NCBI GenBank assembly: GCA_002377855.1
Contig: DFQQ01000040.1
Coordinates: 1 to 64,000, forward strand
Direction: 5' to 3'
DNA: 64,000 nucleotides
Origin: Acidovorax delafieldii
GTDB lineage: Bacteria > Pseudomonadota > Gammaproteobacteria > Burkholderiales > Burkholderiaceae_C
In this document: positions 37,112-45,631 of the stretch, one piece after another
How positions within the stretch are numbered: position 1 is the first letter of the stretch
Layout of the letters: each line of letters starts with the position of its first letter
The notes under the pieces: generated by a model
What the model saw: only the letters and a program-made list of their open reading frames with translations
Databases searched by the model: none
Told to the model about the DNA's origin: nothing
Made by a program: the position numbers and the translations under genes

Positions 37112-38122
37112 ATGCAACGCAGACAGATCCTCGCCCGCAGCGCCGCTTTGGCCTCCCTGCTGACGCCGCTGGCACCCGCGGCCCTGGCGCAAGCCACCGC
37201 CGCCCGCGCACCCGCCCCTGCCGCCAAAGCGGCCAAGGTGGCTGGCACGCTGCGCATCGTCATTCCCGCCAACCCCGGCGGCGGGTGGGACCAGACGGGC
37301 CGGGCGCTGGGCGCGGCGCTCAAGGCCGTGGGCGCGGCAGATCAGGTGGAGTATGAAAACATTGGCGGCAAGGGTGGCACCATCGGGCTGGCCAAGTACG
37401 CTGAAAAGTACGGCAACGACGCCAACACGCTGCTGATGGGCGGCATGGTGATGGTCGGCGCAGTGGCCCTTCAGAAGCCCACGGTGGACATGGGCCACAT
37501 CCAGCCTGTTGCCCGCCTCACCAGCGATTACCTGGTCACGGTCGTACCAGCAGCCTCGCCCATCAAGACGGGCAAGGATCTGGCTGAAGCCATGCGCACC
37601 AATCTGCCCGCCCTGCCCGTGGCGGGCGGCTCCGCTGGCGGCGTGGACCACATCTATGCCGGCGTGCTGGCCCGCGCCGCAAAGGCCAAGCCCGAAACGC
37701 TGGTGTACCGCCCCTTTGCCAGCGGCACCGAAGTGGTCGACTCGCTGCTCAAGGGCGACGCTGCCGTCGGCATTTCGGGTTACAGCGAGTTCAGCGATGC
37801 GCTGGCTGCAGGCAAGCTGCGGGCGGTGGGGGTGTCGGCGCGGCGCAATGCGTTCGGCATTCCGGCATTCAAGGACCAGGGCATTGACGCCGTGATGGCC
37901 AACTGGCGCGGCGTGTTCACCGGCAAGGGCGTGAGCCCTGCCCGCGCCACCGAACTGCTGGCCGCCGTGGAGCAGGCCACCCACCACGAGAGCTGGCTGC
38001 AGACCCTCAAGCAAAACCGTTGGGAAGCATCCTGGCTTTCAGGCAAGGACCTGACCGAGTTCATGGAGCTGGACCTGACCACGGCGCGCGTGATGGTGTA
38101 CTTGCTCAAGCTGAAAGCCTGA
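37112..38122 (+). CDS. TctC-like tripartite tricarboxylate transporter binding protein
   Basis: This 336-residue periplasmic binding protein starts with an Arg-containing signal peptide (RRQILARSAALASLL, cleavage after ALAQ). The mature part begins with the Bug/TctC hallmark RIVIPANPGGGWDQTGRALG and has the YENIGGKGGTIG ligand loop. It would capture a carboxylate for a TctAB membrane permease, but neither tctA nor tctB is adjacent. It is less similar to the second such protein at 39952-41007 than ordinary Bug paralogues are, and may belong to the classical TctC branch. Confidence 0.87.
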   Translation: MQRRQILARSAALASLLTPLAPAALAQATAARAPAPAAKAAKVAGTLRIVIPANPGGGWDQTGRALGAALKAVGAADQVEYENIGGKGGTIGLAKYAEKYGNDANTLLMGGMVMVGAVALQKPTVDMGHIQPVARLTSDYLVTVVPAASPIKTGKDLAEAMRTNLPALPVAGGSAGGVDHIYAGVLARAAKAKPETLVYRPFASGTEVVDSLLKGDAAVGISGYSEFSDALAAGKLRAVGVSARRNAFGIPAFKDQGIDAVMANWRGVFTGKGVSPARATELLAAVEQATHHESWLQTLKQNRWEASWLSGKDLTEFMELDLTTARVMVYLLKLKA

Positions 38123-38290
38123 CGCCGCAAGGCTGCACCGCGTCCAGGTGCGGCCGCCGATAGCGGCCCTCCTGGAGAGCCGCACGTCCAGCCAGGGCCC
38201 GCCCCTGCGGCAGGGCAGCCCGGCGCCAAAGCCACTGGCGACGGCTGATGCACCCCCTGTCGAAAGCCCATTGATTCCCGGAGCTGACTT

Positions 38291-39865
38291 ATGAAAATGT
38301 CCCACTTCTCCATTGGTGCCCGCATGGCGGGAGCACTTGGGCTGGTACTGGCGCTATTGATCGGCGCTGCGCTGTTTGGCATTGCGGCGCTGTACAAAAC
38401 CCTGGGTACCTACGACAGCACCGTACTGCAGCGGGTGGCGCAGGAGCGCGCCGTCAGCCGCATGGAAAGCGAGTTCAAGACCCAGGTGCTGGAGTGGAAG
38501 AACACCCTGCTGCGCGGCGAAGACGCCCGCCAGCGCGAACTGCACTGGGGTGCCTTCCAGGCCAGTGAAAAGCGCGTGGCCGAAGCCGCCCGTGCGCTGG
38601 AGCCCCAGCTGAGCGACGCCAACGAACGAGCGGCCCTGCAAAAATTCACCGACGCCCATGCCCAGATGGCGCAGGGTTACCGCAAGGGGTTTGAGGTGTT
38701 CCAGTCGCTCGGCTTTGTGCCGGCAGCAGGCGATGCGGACGTGGCCGATATCGACCAGGGCCCGGCCAAGCTGCTCACCGCGTTGAGCGAACAGGTGGCC
38801 GCCAGCAGCGCCGCCATTGCCCAGGAAGCCGCCCAGGACGCACGCCACGCGCTGGTCAGCAGCCTGGTGGCGCTGGCCCTGGTGACGGGGCTGGGCGTGG
38901 TGGCCGGGCTGGTGCTCACCCGCTCGGTGGTGCGGCCGCTGCGCGAGGCGGTGTCGGTGGCGCACAAGGTGGCGGCCGGCGACCTGACGTCCACCATTGC
39001 CCTTGAAGGCCAGGACGAGCCAGCGCGGCTGCTGCAAGCCCTCAAGGCCATGCAGGAGAACCTGGAGAACGTGGTGTCGGGCGTGCGCGCCAGTGCCGAA
39101 AGCGTGGCCAGCGCCAGCGCCGAGATCGCCCAGGGCAATGCCGACCTGAGCATGCGCACCGAAGAGCAGGCCTCTTCGCTGGACGAAACCGCTTCGTCCA
39201 TGCAGCAGTTGCAGCAAACCGTGCAGCAAAACGCCGCCAACGCCCAGCGCGCCAGCGAACTGGCCCGCAACGGTTCGGCCGTGGCCGAGCGCGGCGGCGC
39301 GGTGGTGGAGCAGATGGTGCAGGTGGTGCAAGGCATCCAGGACAGCTCGCGCCGCATTGCCGACATCACCGGCGTGATCGATTCGATTGCCTTCCAGACC
39401 AACATCCTGGCACTGAACGCGGCCGTGGAAGCTGCCCGTGCGGGCGAGCAAGGCCGGGGCTTCGCCGTGGTGGCCAGCGAGGTGCGCAACCTGGCCACGC
39501 GCAGCGCGGGCGCCGCGCAAGAGATCAAGACCCTGATCCAGGCCAGCGTGGAGCGGGTGCAGGCAGGTTCCGAGCTGGCCCACAACGCAGGCGGCACCAT
39601 GGCCGAGGTGGTTTCCTCCATTCGCAGCGTGAGCGAGCTGATGCAGGAAATCAGCCACGCCAGCAGCAGCCAGACCAACGACATGCTGAACGTGACCCAG
39701 GCCATCGTGCGCATGGACGAAGCCACGCAGCAAAACGCCGCCCTGGTGGAAGAAAGCGCGGCCGCAGCCGGCAGCCTGAACACCCAGGCGCGCGAACTGG
39801 TGCAGGCCGTGGCCGTGTTCCGTCTGCGCCGCCAAGGCAGCCACGCCACCGTCCTGCTGCGGTGA
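38291..39865 (+). CDS. Methyl-accepting chemotaxis protein
   Basis: This 524-residue chemoreceptor has a membrane helix at about 11-33, a periplasmic helical sensor (about 34-190), a second helix near 192-213, a HAMP domain, and the cytoplasmic signalling domain. The CheA/CheW-contact hairpin reads LALNAAVEAARAGEQGRGFA. No C-terminal pentapeptide for CheR docking is present (it ends HATVLLR). The ligand is unknown. The upstream TctC-like gene is 168 nt away; such proteins sometimes present ligands to receptors, but that is only a possibility here. Confidence 0.94.
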   Translation: MKMSHFSIGARMAGALGLVLALLIGAALFGIAALYKTLGTYDSTVLQRVAQERAVSRMESEFKTQVLEWKNTLLRGEDARQRELHWGAFQASEKRVAEAARALEPQLSDANERAALQKFTDAHAQMAQGYRKGFEVFQSLGFVPAAGDADVADIDQGPAKLLTALSEQVAASSAAIAQEAAQDARHALVSSLVALALVTGLGVVAGLVLTRSVVRPLREAVSVAHKVAAGDLTSTIALEGQDEPARLLQALKAMQENLENVVSGVRASAESVASASAEIAQGNADLSMRTEEQASSLDETASSMQQLQQTVQQNAANAQRASELARNGSAVAERGGAVVEQMVQVVQGIQDSSRRIADITGVIDSIAFQTNILALNAAVEAARAGEQGRGFAVVASEVRNLATRSAGAAQEIKTLIQASVERVQAGSELAHNAGGTMAEVVSSIRSVSELMQEISHASSSQTNDMLNVTQAIVRMDEATQQNAALVEESAAAAGSLNTQARELVQAVAVFRLRRQGSHATVLLR

Positions 39866-39880
39866 CCACACCGCTGCTCA

Positions 39881-39930
39881 CTTTTTAATAGCTATCGGCG
39901 CTTTCCACATAAGCGCTGGAGGCCAAAAAC
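39881..39930 (+). repeat. Dispersed two-hairpin repeat, copy D
   Basis: The copy reads CTTTTTAATAGCTATCGGCG, CTTTCCACATAAGCGCTGGA and GGCCAAAAA. The inner hairpin GCGCTT/AAGCGC is intact. It lies between the convergent chemoreceptor and Bug protein genes. Confidence 0.7.
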
Positions 39931-39951
39931 GTTTGCAGCCTCTGGAGCCGC

Positions 39952-41007
39952 TCAATCCAGCTTCACATTGGCGTTTTTCACTACCTGCGCCATGCGCGCG
40001 GCTTCGCTGCGGAAGAAAGCGGCGGCGGCATCGGGCGGGGTGAGCTTGATCTCGTAGCCCTGGGCGATGAGCGCATCGCGCGCTTCGGGCATCTCCATCG
40101 CCGCCTTGAAGGCGTTGTACAGCCGGACCAGCTCGGCTTTGGGCAGGCCAGCAGGGGCCACGGGGGCAATCCAGCCGTCCAGCTCGTAGGCGGGCAGCCC
40201 TTGCTCGGCAAGGGTCGGCACGCCCGGCAACGAAGGCACCCGCGTGCCCGTCGTCACGCCCATGGCCCGCAAAGCGCCTGATTTGATGTGCGCCGCTGCG
40301 GGGGCCACCGCCACCACCGCCAGTTGCACCTGCCCGCCCAGCACATCGTTCATCAGCGGACCCATGCCTTTGTAGGGAATGTGCTGGATGGCGACCTTGG
40401 CCTGGTCCACGAACATGGCCGCGCCCAGGTGCAGGATGGTGCCGTTGCCCGACGAGCCGTAGTTGAGCACGCCGGGTTTGGACTTGGCATAGGCAATCAG
40501 CTCCTGCACATTTTTGGCGGGCACCGACGGGTGGGCCACCAGCACAAACGGCGTGGCGCCCAGGATGGTGATGGGCGTGATGTCGGCCAGCGAATCGAAC
40601 GGAATGTTCTTGTACACGCTGGGATTGACCACATGGTTGTTGGACACCACACCGATCACCGAGCCGTCTTTGGGGGCGCGCACGATCTGTGTCGTGCCGG
40701 TGATGCCGCCCGCGCCGGGCAGGTTCTCGATGACCACGGGCTGGCCCAGCGCCTTGGCCAGGCTGTTGCTGATGGCTCGAATGGCACCATCGGCCCCCGA
40801 GCCCGCAGACAGCGGCAGGATGATGCGCAGGGGCCGGTCGCCAAGGCTTTGCGCCCGCACCAGGCCCGGCCGCGTGATGGCCGCAGCGCCCAGCGCAGCG
40901 GCCCCCATCCACAGCGCGTGGCGGCGGGTGGGCGATGCTGGGGCGGCGGCGGATGCAAGGCTGCCGCGCTGGCCTGGGGCCATGGCTTTCGGGGGCTGAT
41001 TCGTCAT
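39952..41007 (-). CDS. Bug-family solute-binding protein
   Basis: This 351-residue Bug/TctC-family protein has a long twin-arginine-like signal (RRHALWMGAAALGAAA) and the mature motif LRIILPLSAGSGADGAIRAI. It has the usual IENLPGAGGITGT and NYGSSGNGTILHLG loops. It is the third gene of the minus-strand cluster led by the HMG-CoA-lyase-like gene, 90 nt after the CoA transferase. That context suggests it recognises the carboxylate that the cluster degrades. The ATG has GGAGAC upstream. Confidence 0.9.
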   Translation of the reverse strand: MTNQPPKAMAPGQRGSLASAAAPASPTRRHALWMGAAALGAAAITRPGLVRAQSLGDRPLRIILPLSAGSGADGAIRAISNSLAKALGQPVVIENLPGAGGITGTTQIVRAPKDGSVIGVVSNNHVVNPSVYKNIPFDSLADITPITILGATPFVLVAHPSVPAKNVQELIAYAKSKPGVLNYGSSGNGTILHLGAAMFVDQAKVAIQHIPYKGMGPLMNDVLGGQVQLAVVAVAPAAAHIKSGALRAMGVTTGTRVPSLPGVPTLAEQGLPAYELDGWIAPVAPAGLPKAELVRLYNAFKAAMEMPEARDALIAQGYEIKLTPPDAAAAFFRSEAARMAQVVKNANVKLD

Positions 41008-41097
41008 GGTTTTTGTCTCCGTGGTGGTGGTCCCTCCGCCGTGGCCGCGCAGTCTGTGGCTGCCCTGGTCCCCAGCGGGGGGTTAAGTCAAGGCCGA

Positions 41098-42336
41098 TCA
41101 GGCCACCGCACCCGCCTGCTGCAGCGCCTGCACCTGATCGGGTGTGTAGCCCAGCTCTTGCATCAAGGCCGCCGTGTGCTGGCCCAGCACCGGGGGCTGC
41201 AGGCGCACGCCCAGGCGCTGGCCGTCCATGGCCAGCGGCAGCAACGTGGTGCGGGCCGTTTGCCCGGCGCGCTCGCCGTCGGGCAATGTGATGTCGGCCA
41301 GGCCGCCGGTGGCGTTGAGGTGCGGGTCGTCCAGCAACTGCTCGGGCCGCGAAATGGGGGCGAACGGCAGGCCGTGCTTTTCAAAAATGGCGGCCAGTTC
41401 GGCCGCGCTGTGGTTTGCCAGACGCTGGCGCAGGTCGGGCATCAGTGTGGGGCGGGCGCGCACGCGGTCGTTGTTGGTGGTGAGCTGCGGGTTGGCCTTC
41501 AGGTCTGCATAGCCCATGGCGTCGCAGAAGGTGACCCACTGTGCATCGCTCACGGCGGCCAGGAAGATCTGCTCGCCATCTTTCACCGTGAACACGTCGT
41601 ACAGCGCCCACGAGGAGATGCGGTCGGGCATGGGGGCGGCAGGCTTGCCGGTCACGGCGTACTGCATCATGTGCTGGCCCACCAAAAAGACGTTGTTCTC
41701 GAACAGGGCCGAGTCCACCTCTTGCCCGCGCCCGGTGATGCCGCGCTGCATCAGCGCCGCCATGGCGCCAATCGCGCCAAACATGCCGCCCATGATGTCG
41801 TTGACGCTGCTGCCTGCGCGCAGCGGGTCGCCGGGGCGGCCGGTCATGTAGGCCAGGCCACCCATCATTTGCACCACTTCATCCAGCGCTGTGCGGTGCT
41901 CGTACGGCCCGGCCAGAAAGCCGGTGTGGTTCACGTAGATGAGCCGGGGGTTGAGCTGCGACAGCGCTGCGTAATCCAGTCCGTACTTGGTCATCACGCC
42001 AGGCTTGAAGTTTTGCGCCACCACATCGGCCGATGCAGCCAGTTTGCGGGCCACCTCCAGCGCTTCGGGGTTGCGCAGGTCCAGCGCAATGCTTTTCTTG
42101 TTGCGGTTGAACATGGGAAAGAAGCCCGCCCCGGCCCCCAACAGGTGGCGGGTGCGGTCGCCCTCCACGGGCTCGACCTTGATGACCTCGGCCCCCAGGT
42201 CGGCCAGCACCATGCCGCAGGTGGGGCCCATGACCATGTGCGTGAATTCAACGACCCGCAGGCCGGCCAGGGGCAAGGGGCGTGCGGACGATTTGGGCGA
42301 ATCGGGCGGGGAAGAGTTAGAAGTAGTGCTTGTCAT
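41098..42336 (-). CDS. CaiB/BaiF-family (class III) CoA transferase
   Basis: Class III CoA transferases move CoA between acids through an aspartyl-CoA intermediate. The 412-residue protein has the family opening LAGLRVVEFTHMVMGPTCGM, VIKVEPVEGDRTR and the GDPLRAGSSVNDIMGGMFG segment; the aspartate near residue 178 is a candidate active-site residue. It lies 18 nt after the HMG-CoA-lyase-like gene, so the two are co-transcribed. A succinyl-CoA:dicarboxylate transferase role is an inference from that neighbour. Confidence 0.9.
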   Translation of the reverse strand: MTSTTSNSSPPDSPKSSARPLPLAGLRVVEFTHMVMGPTCGMVLADLGAEVIKVEPVEGDRTRHLLGAGAGFFPMFNRNKKSIALDLRNPEALEVARKLAASADVVAQNFKPGVMTKYGLDYAALSQLNPRLIYVNHTGFLAGPYEHRTALDEVVQMMGGLAYMTGRPGDPLRAGSSVNDIMGGMFGAIGAMAALMQRGITGRGQEVDSALFENNVFLVGQHMMQYAVTGKPAAPMPDRISSWALYDVFTVKDGEQIFLAAVSDAQWVTFCDAMGYADLKANPQLTTNNDRVRARPTLMPDLRQRLANHSAAELAAIFEKHGLPFAPISRPEQLLDDPHLNATGGLADITLPDGERAGQTARTTLLPLAMDGQRLGVRLQPPVLGQHTAALMQELGYTPDQVQALQQAGAVA

Positions 42337-42354
42337 AAGCGAACAATACAGAAA

Positions 42355-43338
42355 TCAAACCTCTGCAGCGGCCAGGGTGGGCTGTGCGTGGCGAGGCAGG
42401 CCCGCCTGCCACAGGGCGCCGTGCAGGGTCTCGCCCGCCAGCCAGCCCGCCACCTGCTGGCGCAGCGCCAGCAGCACGGGCACATCCACGCCAGTGGCCA
42501 GCCCCATGCGCTGGAGCATGTATTCAAGGTCTTCAGTGGCCACGTTGCCGCTGGCGCCCGGCGCGTGGGGGCAGCCGCCAATACCCGCCAGGCAGGCGTC
42601 AAAGCGGGTGATGCCGGTTTGCCACGCCGCATAGGCGTTGGCCAGGCCCATGCCGCGCGTGTCGTGGAAGTGGGCGCAGGCCAGCCGGTCGCCCACCAGC
42701 GCGCGGGCCTTGGCAAACAGGCGCTGCACGCTGGCCGGGTCGGCAAAGCCCACGGTGTCGGCCAGGCTCACGCGGTCGGCACCCGCATGCAGCAGGGCCT
42801 GCACCAGGCGCAGCACCTCGCTCTCGGCCACCTCGCCCTGCAGGGTGCAGCCAAATGCGGTGCCTACGCCGCCTTCGATCAGCGTGGCACTGCCTGCCGC
42901 ATCGCGCGCAGCGCGAATGCGGGCCACCTCGGCCACCACCTCGTCAGGCGTCTTGCGCAGGTTGGCCAGGCTGTGGGCGTGGCTGGCCGACAAGGGCACG
43001 ACCATCAGGTGGGCGCCACATTCCAGCGCGCGCTCGGCCCCTTTCAGGTTGGGCACCAGCACCGAGGCGCGCAGGCCCGGCAGCGTTTGCGCATGGGCCA
43101 GCACCTCGGCCGTGTCGGCCAGCTGGGGCAGCAGGCGGGCGGGGACGAAAGAGCCCACCTCGATCTCGCGCTGCCCGGCGGCGTAGGCGGCGTTCACCCA
43201 CTCGATCTTCTGCGCGGTGGGCAACACGCGGGCGATGCTCTGCAAGCCATCGCGCAGGCCGACTTCACGCACCACGGCGTGGGTGGGGCCAGTGGCCGTC
43301 ATGGGGGACGCGGGTACGCCGGGCAAGGGTGGGTTCAC
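42355..43338 (-). CDS. Hydroxymethylglutaryl-CoA lyase-like enzyme
   Basis: This 327-residue TIM-barrel lyase of the HMGL-like family has the metal/substrate motif REVGLRDGLQ (24-33) and the HMG-CoA-lyase signature GGCPHAPGASGNVATED with the catalytic cysteine. It would split 3-hydroxy-3-methylglutaryl-CoA into acetoacetate and acetyl-CoA, or a close analogue such as citramalyl-CoA. It starts at GTG with GGAG 8 nt upstream. It leads the CoA transferase and Bug genes and diverges from a LysR regulator. Confidence 0.9.
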   Translation of the reverse strand: MNPPLPGVPASPMTATGPTHAVVREVGLRDGLQSIARVLPTAQKIEWVNAAYAAGQREIEVGSFVPARLLPQLADTAEVLAHAQTLPGLRASVLVPNLKGAERALECGAHLMVVPLSASHAHSLANLRKTPDEVVAEVARIRAARDAAGSATLIEGGVGTAFGCTLQGEVAESEVLRLVQALLHAGADRVSLADTVGFADPASVQRLFAKARALVGDRLACAHFHDTRGMGLANAYAAWQTGITRFDACLAGIGGCPHAPGASGNVATEDLEYMLQRMGLATGVDVPVLLALRQQVAGWLAGETLHGALWQAGLPRHAQPTLAAAEV

Positions 43339-43372
43339 AGGGCTGTCTCCGAAAGCGTTGGAAGCATGCAGG

Positions 43373-43407
43373 TGATTCTAGAAATTCCGTTTTGAATCAG
43401 AAAATCA
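43373..43407. promoter_or_regulatory. Candidate LysR operator
   Basis: The 111-nt divergent gap contains an imperfect palindrome: TGATTCTAGAA on the left and TCAGAAAATCA on the right (the latter reads TGATTTTCTGA on the other strand). It is placed between the two divergent starts, where the LysR-type regulator would bind. This is a reading by eye only. Confidence 0.4.
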
Positions 43408-43449
43408 ATTTTGGAACTCTTATGATTCCCGAAAGGAATATCACAACCC

Positions 43450-44373
43450 ATGCGCGATCTTGATCTGCAAACCCTGCGCCTGTTTGCCGCCGTGTGCGAC
43501 CAGCGCAGCATTGCGCGGGTGGCCGAGCAGGAGTCCATCGTGGGCTCGGCCATCAGCAAGCGGCTGGCCCAGCTGGAAGACACCGTGGGCACGCCCCTGC
43601 TGCTGCGCAAGCGCCGGGGGGTGGTGCCCACCCCGGCGGGCGAAACACTGCTGGAGCACGCCCGCACCATGCTGGCCAGCGTGGGGCAGATCGAGCGCGA
43701 CATGGCCGCATATGCCACCGGCACCCGGGGCCATGTGCGCATGCTGGTCACGGCCTCGGTCATGGCGGAATCGCTGGCCGACGACGTCGCGGCCTTTTTG
43801 CAAGCGCCCGCCCACCGCAACATCCAGATCAGCATGCAAGAGCGGGTGAGCCCGGACGTGGTGCAGGGCATTCGGGAGGGCAGCGCGTCCATTGGTATCT
43901 GCTGGGATGCGGCCGACCTGAGCGGCCTGCAAACGCGCAGCTACCGCTGCGACCACCTGGCCATCGTGGCGCACGAGTCGCACCCCGTGGCACAGCTGCC
44001 TGCGGTGCGTTTTGCCGATGTGCTGGGCTACGAATTTGTAAGCATGCCCGCCCTGAGCGCGGTGCAAGTGCTGCTGGCCCGCGCAGCGGCGGTGGAGGGC
44101 AAGACGCTGGCCCACCGGGTGCTCGTCTCCAACTTTGACGCAGCCCTGCGCGTGGTGCGAGCGAACCTGGCCATCAGCGTGGTACCGCGCGAAGTGGCAG
44201 CGCCGTTTGCCCAGATGGCTCCCGTGCGCATCGTGCCGTTGAGCGATGCGTGGGCGCAACGCCGTTTTGCCATTTGCTACCGCGACGAGCAAGCCCTATC
44301 GCCCGCCGCGCAGCTGCTGGTGCAGCATCTGGCAAAGCTGACCGCGTCGGGCGGCACGGCTGCGCTGGCGTAG
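43450..44373 (+). CDS. LysR-family transcriptional regulator
   Basis: This 307-residue regulator has the N-terminal winged helix (RDLDLQTLRLFAAVCDQRS, SAISKRLAQLE) and a C-terminal ligand-binding domain (from about residue 90). It is transcribed divergently from the HMG-CoA-lyase/CoA transferase/Bug genes with 111 nt between the starts, the classical layout for a regulator of the adjacent operon. The inducer is probably the cluster's substrate or its CoA ester (inference). Confidence 0.92.
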   Translation: MRDLDLQTLRLFAAVCDQRSIARVAEQESIVGSAISKRLAQLEDTVGTPLLLRKRRGVVPTPAGETLLEHARTMLASVGQIERDMAAYATGTRGHVRMLVTASVMAESLADDVAAFLQAPAHRNIQISMQERVSPDVVQGIREGSASIGICWDAADLSGLQTRSYRCDHLAIVAHESHPVAQLPAVRFADVLGYEFVSMPALSAVQVLLARAAAVEGKTLAHRVLVSNFDAALRVVRANLAISVVPREVAAPFAQMAPVRIVPLSDAWAQRRFAICYRDEQALSPAAQLLVQHLAKLTASGGTAALA

Positions 44374-44688
44374 CCTTCCCGCCACACTGCCACCGGTCTG
44401 CCGGCATCAGGCTCGGGCCTGCCAAGGCGAGCCAGGCAACTGCCCGCAAAGTTCCTCACCCCTCTTGAATTCGTTGCTTGATCAGGTGAAATGAGCCCCA
44501 CCGACGCCATGGCGCGACATGCAAAGACGAGCCCCAAAATCAGGGGCCTACGGCATATGTACACTGCTTTTTGAGCTACCAAACTTGTAGCAAAATGGGT
44601 TCCGCGCTATAGTCTCAGCGCATTGGCAGGTGCGCAGGCACTTTGCTCCCAAACAACCGATCCAACATTCGCGCAAGGAGAAGCATCC
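44374..44688. other. lysR-hxlR gap
   Basis: These 315 nt contain a half copy of the dispersed repeat and the upstream region of the HxlR-like gene. A 27-codon frame (44491-44574) is not supported as a gene. Confidence 0.5.
44573..44595 (-). repeat. Dispersed repeat, half copy E
   Basis: Read on the minus strand, TTTTGCTACAAGTTTGGTAG followed by CT matches only the outer half of the family (TTGCTA, spacer, TAGCT). The GCGCTT hairpin is absent. It lies about 95 nt before the HxlR-like gene. Confidence 0.4.
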
Positions 44689-45000
44689 ATGAGCTCCAAA
44701 GAAAACGCCGCCATCCACCAGCTGTTCGAGCGGCTCGAGTGCCGCTACGCGCTGCGCGTGCTGTGGGCCTTGCGCGATGGCCACCCCCAGACCTTCCGCC
44801 TGCTGCAAGACAGCGTGGGCGGCATCACCCCCAACACCTTGAACACCCGGATCAAGGAACTGCGCGAAGCCGGACTGCTGGACCATGGCAATGACGGCTA
44901 CACCGTGACTGCGGCAGGAGCGGACCTGCTCAAGCGCCTTTCGGATGTACAGGCCTTTGCCACACGCTGGGTGGCCGGACGCGCCAAAAAGCAGGCCTGA
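44689..45000 (+). CDS. HxlR-like winged-helix regulator
   Basis: This 103-residue protein is a single winged-helix domain of the HxlR type: LFERLECRYALRVLWALRDG, then PNTLNTRIKELREAGLLDHG as recognition helix and wing. Members of the family often sense redox or electrophile stress, and one cysteine (Cys16) is near the N-terminus. The ATG at 44689 has AAGGAG upstream. The next gene, an FKBP isomerase, is 112 nt downstream with a repeat between them, so they may not share a transcript. Confidence 0.85.
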   Translation: MSSKENAAIHQLFERLECRYALRVLWALRDGHPQTFRLLQDSVGGITPNTLNTRIKELREAGLLDHGNDGYTVTAAGADLLKRLSDVQAFATRWVAGRAKKQA

Positions 45001-45056
45001 TTGCGCACTGCGGCTTCTGCGCCCAGGCGGTGCAGAAATCCAGGCAAAACGCTTCC

Positions 45057-45104
45057 TCGCGCTTGACAGACAAGCGCTTTAAGCTACTTTTTCTATAGCA
45101 AAAG
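45057..45104 (-). repeat. Dispersed two-hairpin repeat, copy F
   Basis: Read on the minus strand: TTTTGCTATAGAAAAAGTAG, CTTAAAGCGCTTGTC, TGTCAAGCGCG. The inner hairpin GCGCTTG/CAAGCGC is perfect. The outer edge abuts the AAAGGA ribosome-binding site of the FKBP gene, so the repeat forms its entire immediate leader. Confidence 0.75.
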
Positions 45105-45112
45105 GACATTCC

Positions 45113-45469
45113 ATGGCCCTCACCACCACTGCCTCTGGCCTGCAATACGAAGACACCACCGTGGGCGAAGGCGCCGAAGCCACCAAGGGCAACAGCGTTT
45201 CGGTGCACTACACCGGCTGGCTGTACAACAACGGCGAGCAAGGTACCAAGTTCGACTCCAGCCGTGACCGCAATGACCCGTTCGAGTTCTCTCTGGGCGC
45301 AGGCATGGTCATCAAGGGCTGGGACGAAGGCGTGCAAGGCATGAAGATTGGCGGCAAGCGCACACTGATCATTCCTGCAGCACTGGGCTACGGCGCACGC
45401 GGCGCTGGCGGCGTGATTCCCCCGAATGCAACGCTGAAGTTTGATGTGGAACTGCTGAAAGTACGCTGA
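45113..45469 (+). CDS. FKBP-type peptidyl-prolyl cis-trans isomerase
   Basis: This 118-residue single-domain FKBP has the complete active-site set: VHYTGWLYN, FDSSRDRNDPFEF, MVIKGWDEGVQGMKIGGKR and GYGARGAGGVIPPNATL. No signal peptide is seen, so it should be cytoplasmic and assist folding at proline bonds. It has its own terminator and is preceded by a repeat element. Confidence 0.95.
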   Translation: MALTTTASGLQYEDTTVGEGAEATKGNSVSVHYTGWLYNNGEQGTKFDSSRDRNDPFEFSLGAGMVIKGWDEGVQGMKIGGKRTLIIPAALGYGARGAGGVIPPNATLKFDVELLKVR

Positions 45470-45533
45470 AAAGCTGGGCTTCCCAGCCCGGGGCCCGCCG
45501 CCTCACCGCGCTTCCTCCGCTTCGACGCAAAGC

Positions 45534-45562
45534 AAAAGCCAACCCAACGGGTTGGCTTTTTT
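45534..45562 (+). terminator. Terminator after FKBP gene
   Basis: The stem AAAAGCCAACCC / GGGTTGGCTTTT with a 3-nt loop and T run lies 65 nt after the stop. The A/T symmetry lets it also serve the convergent gene at 45632-46129. Confidence 0.85.
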
Positions 45563-45631
45563 ACTGGTGCTGCCCTGCCCCACGGCAAAAGCACCCGCTG
45601 AGGGCGCGGCACGAACCCCTGGCAGCGACAC

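Noticed and set aside
40288..43395. A 1035-codon plus-strand frame opposite the Bug, CoA transferase and lyase genes
   Set aside because: It spans three genuine minus-strand genes and their gaps, and has the His/Gly/Gln/Arg-rich composition typical of an antisense frame.
44491..44574. A 27-codon frame before the HxlR-like gene
   Set aside because: No ribosome-binding site of quality, overlap with the repeat half copy, and no recognisable product.
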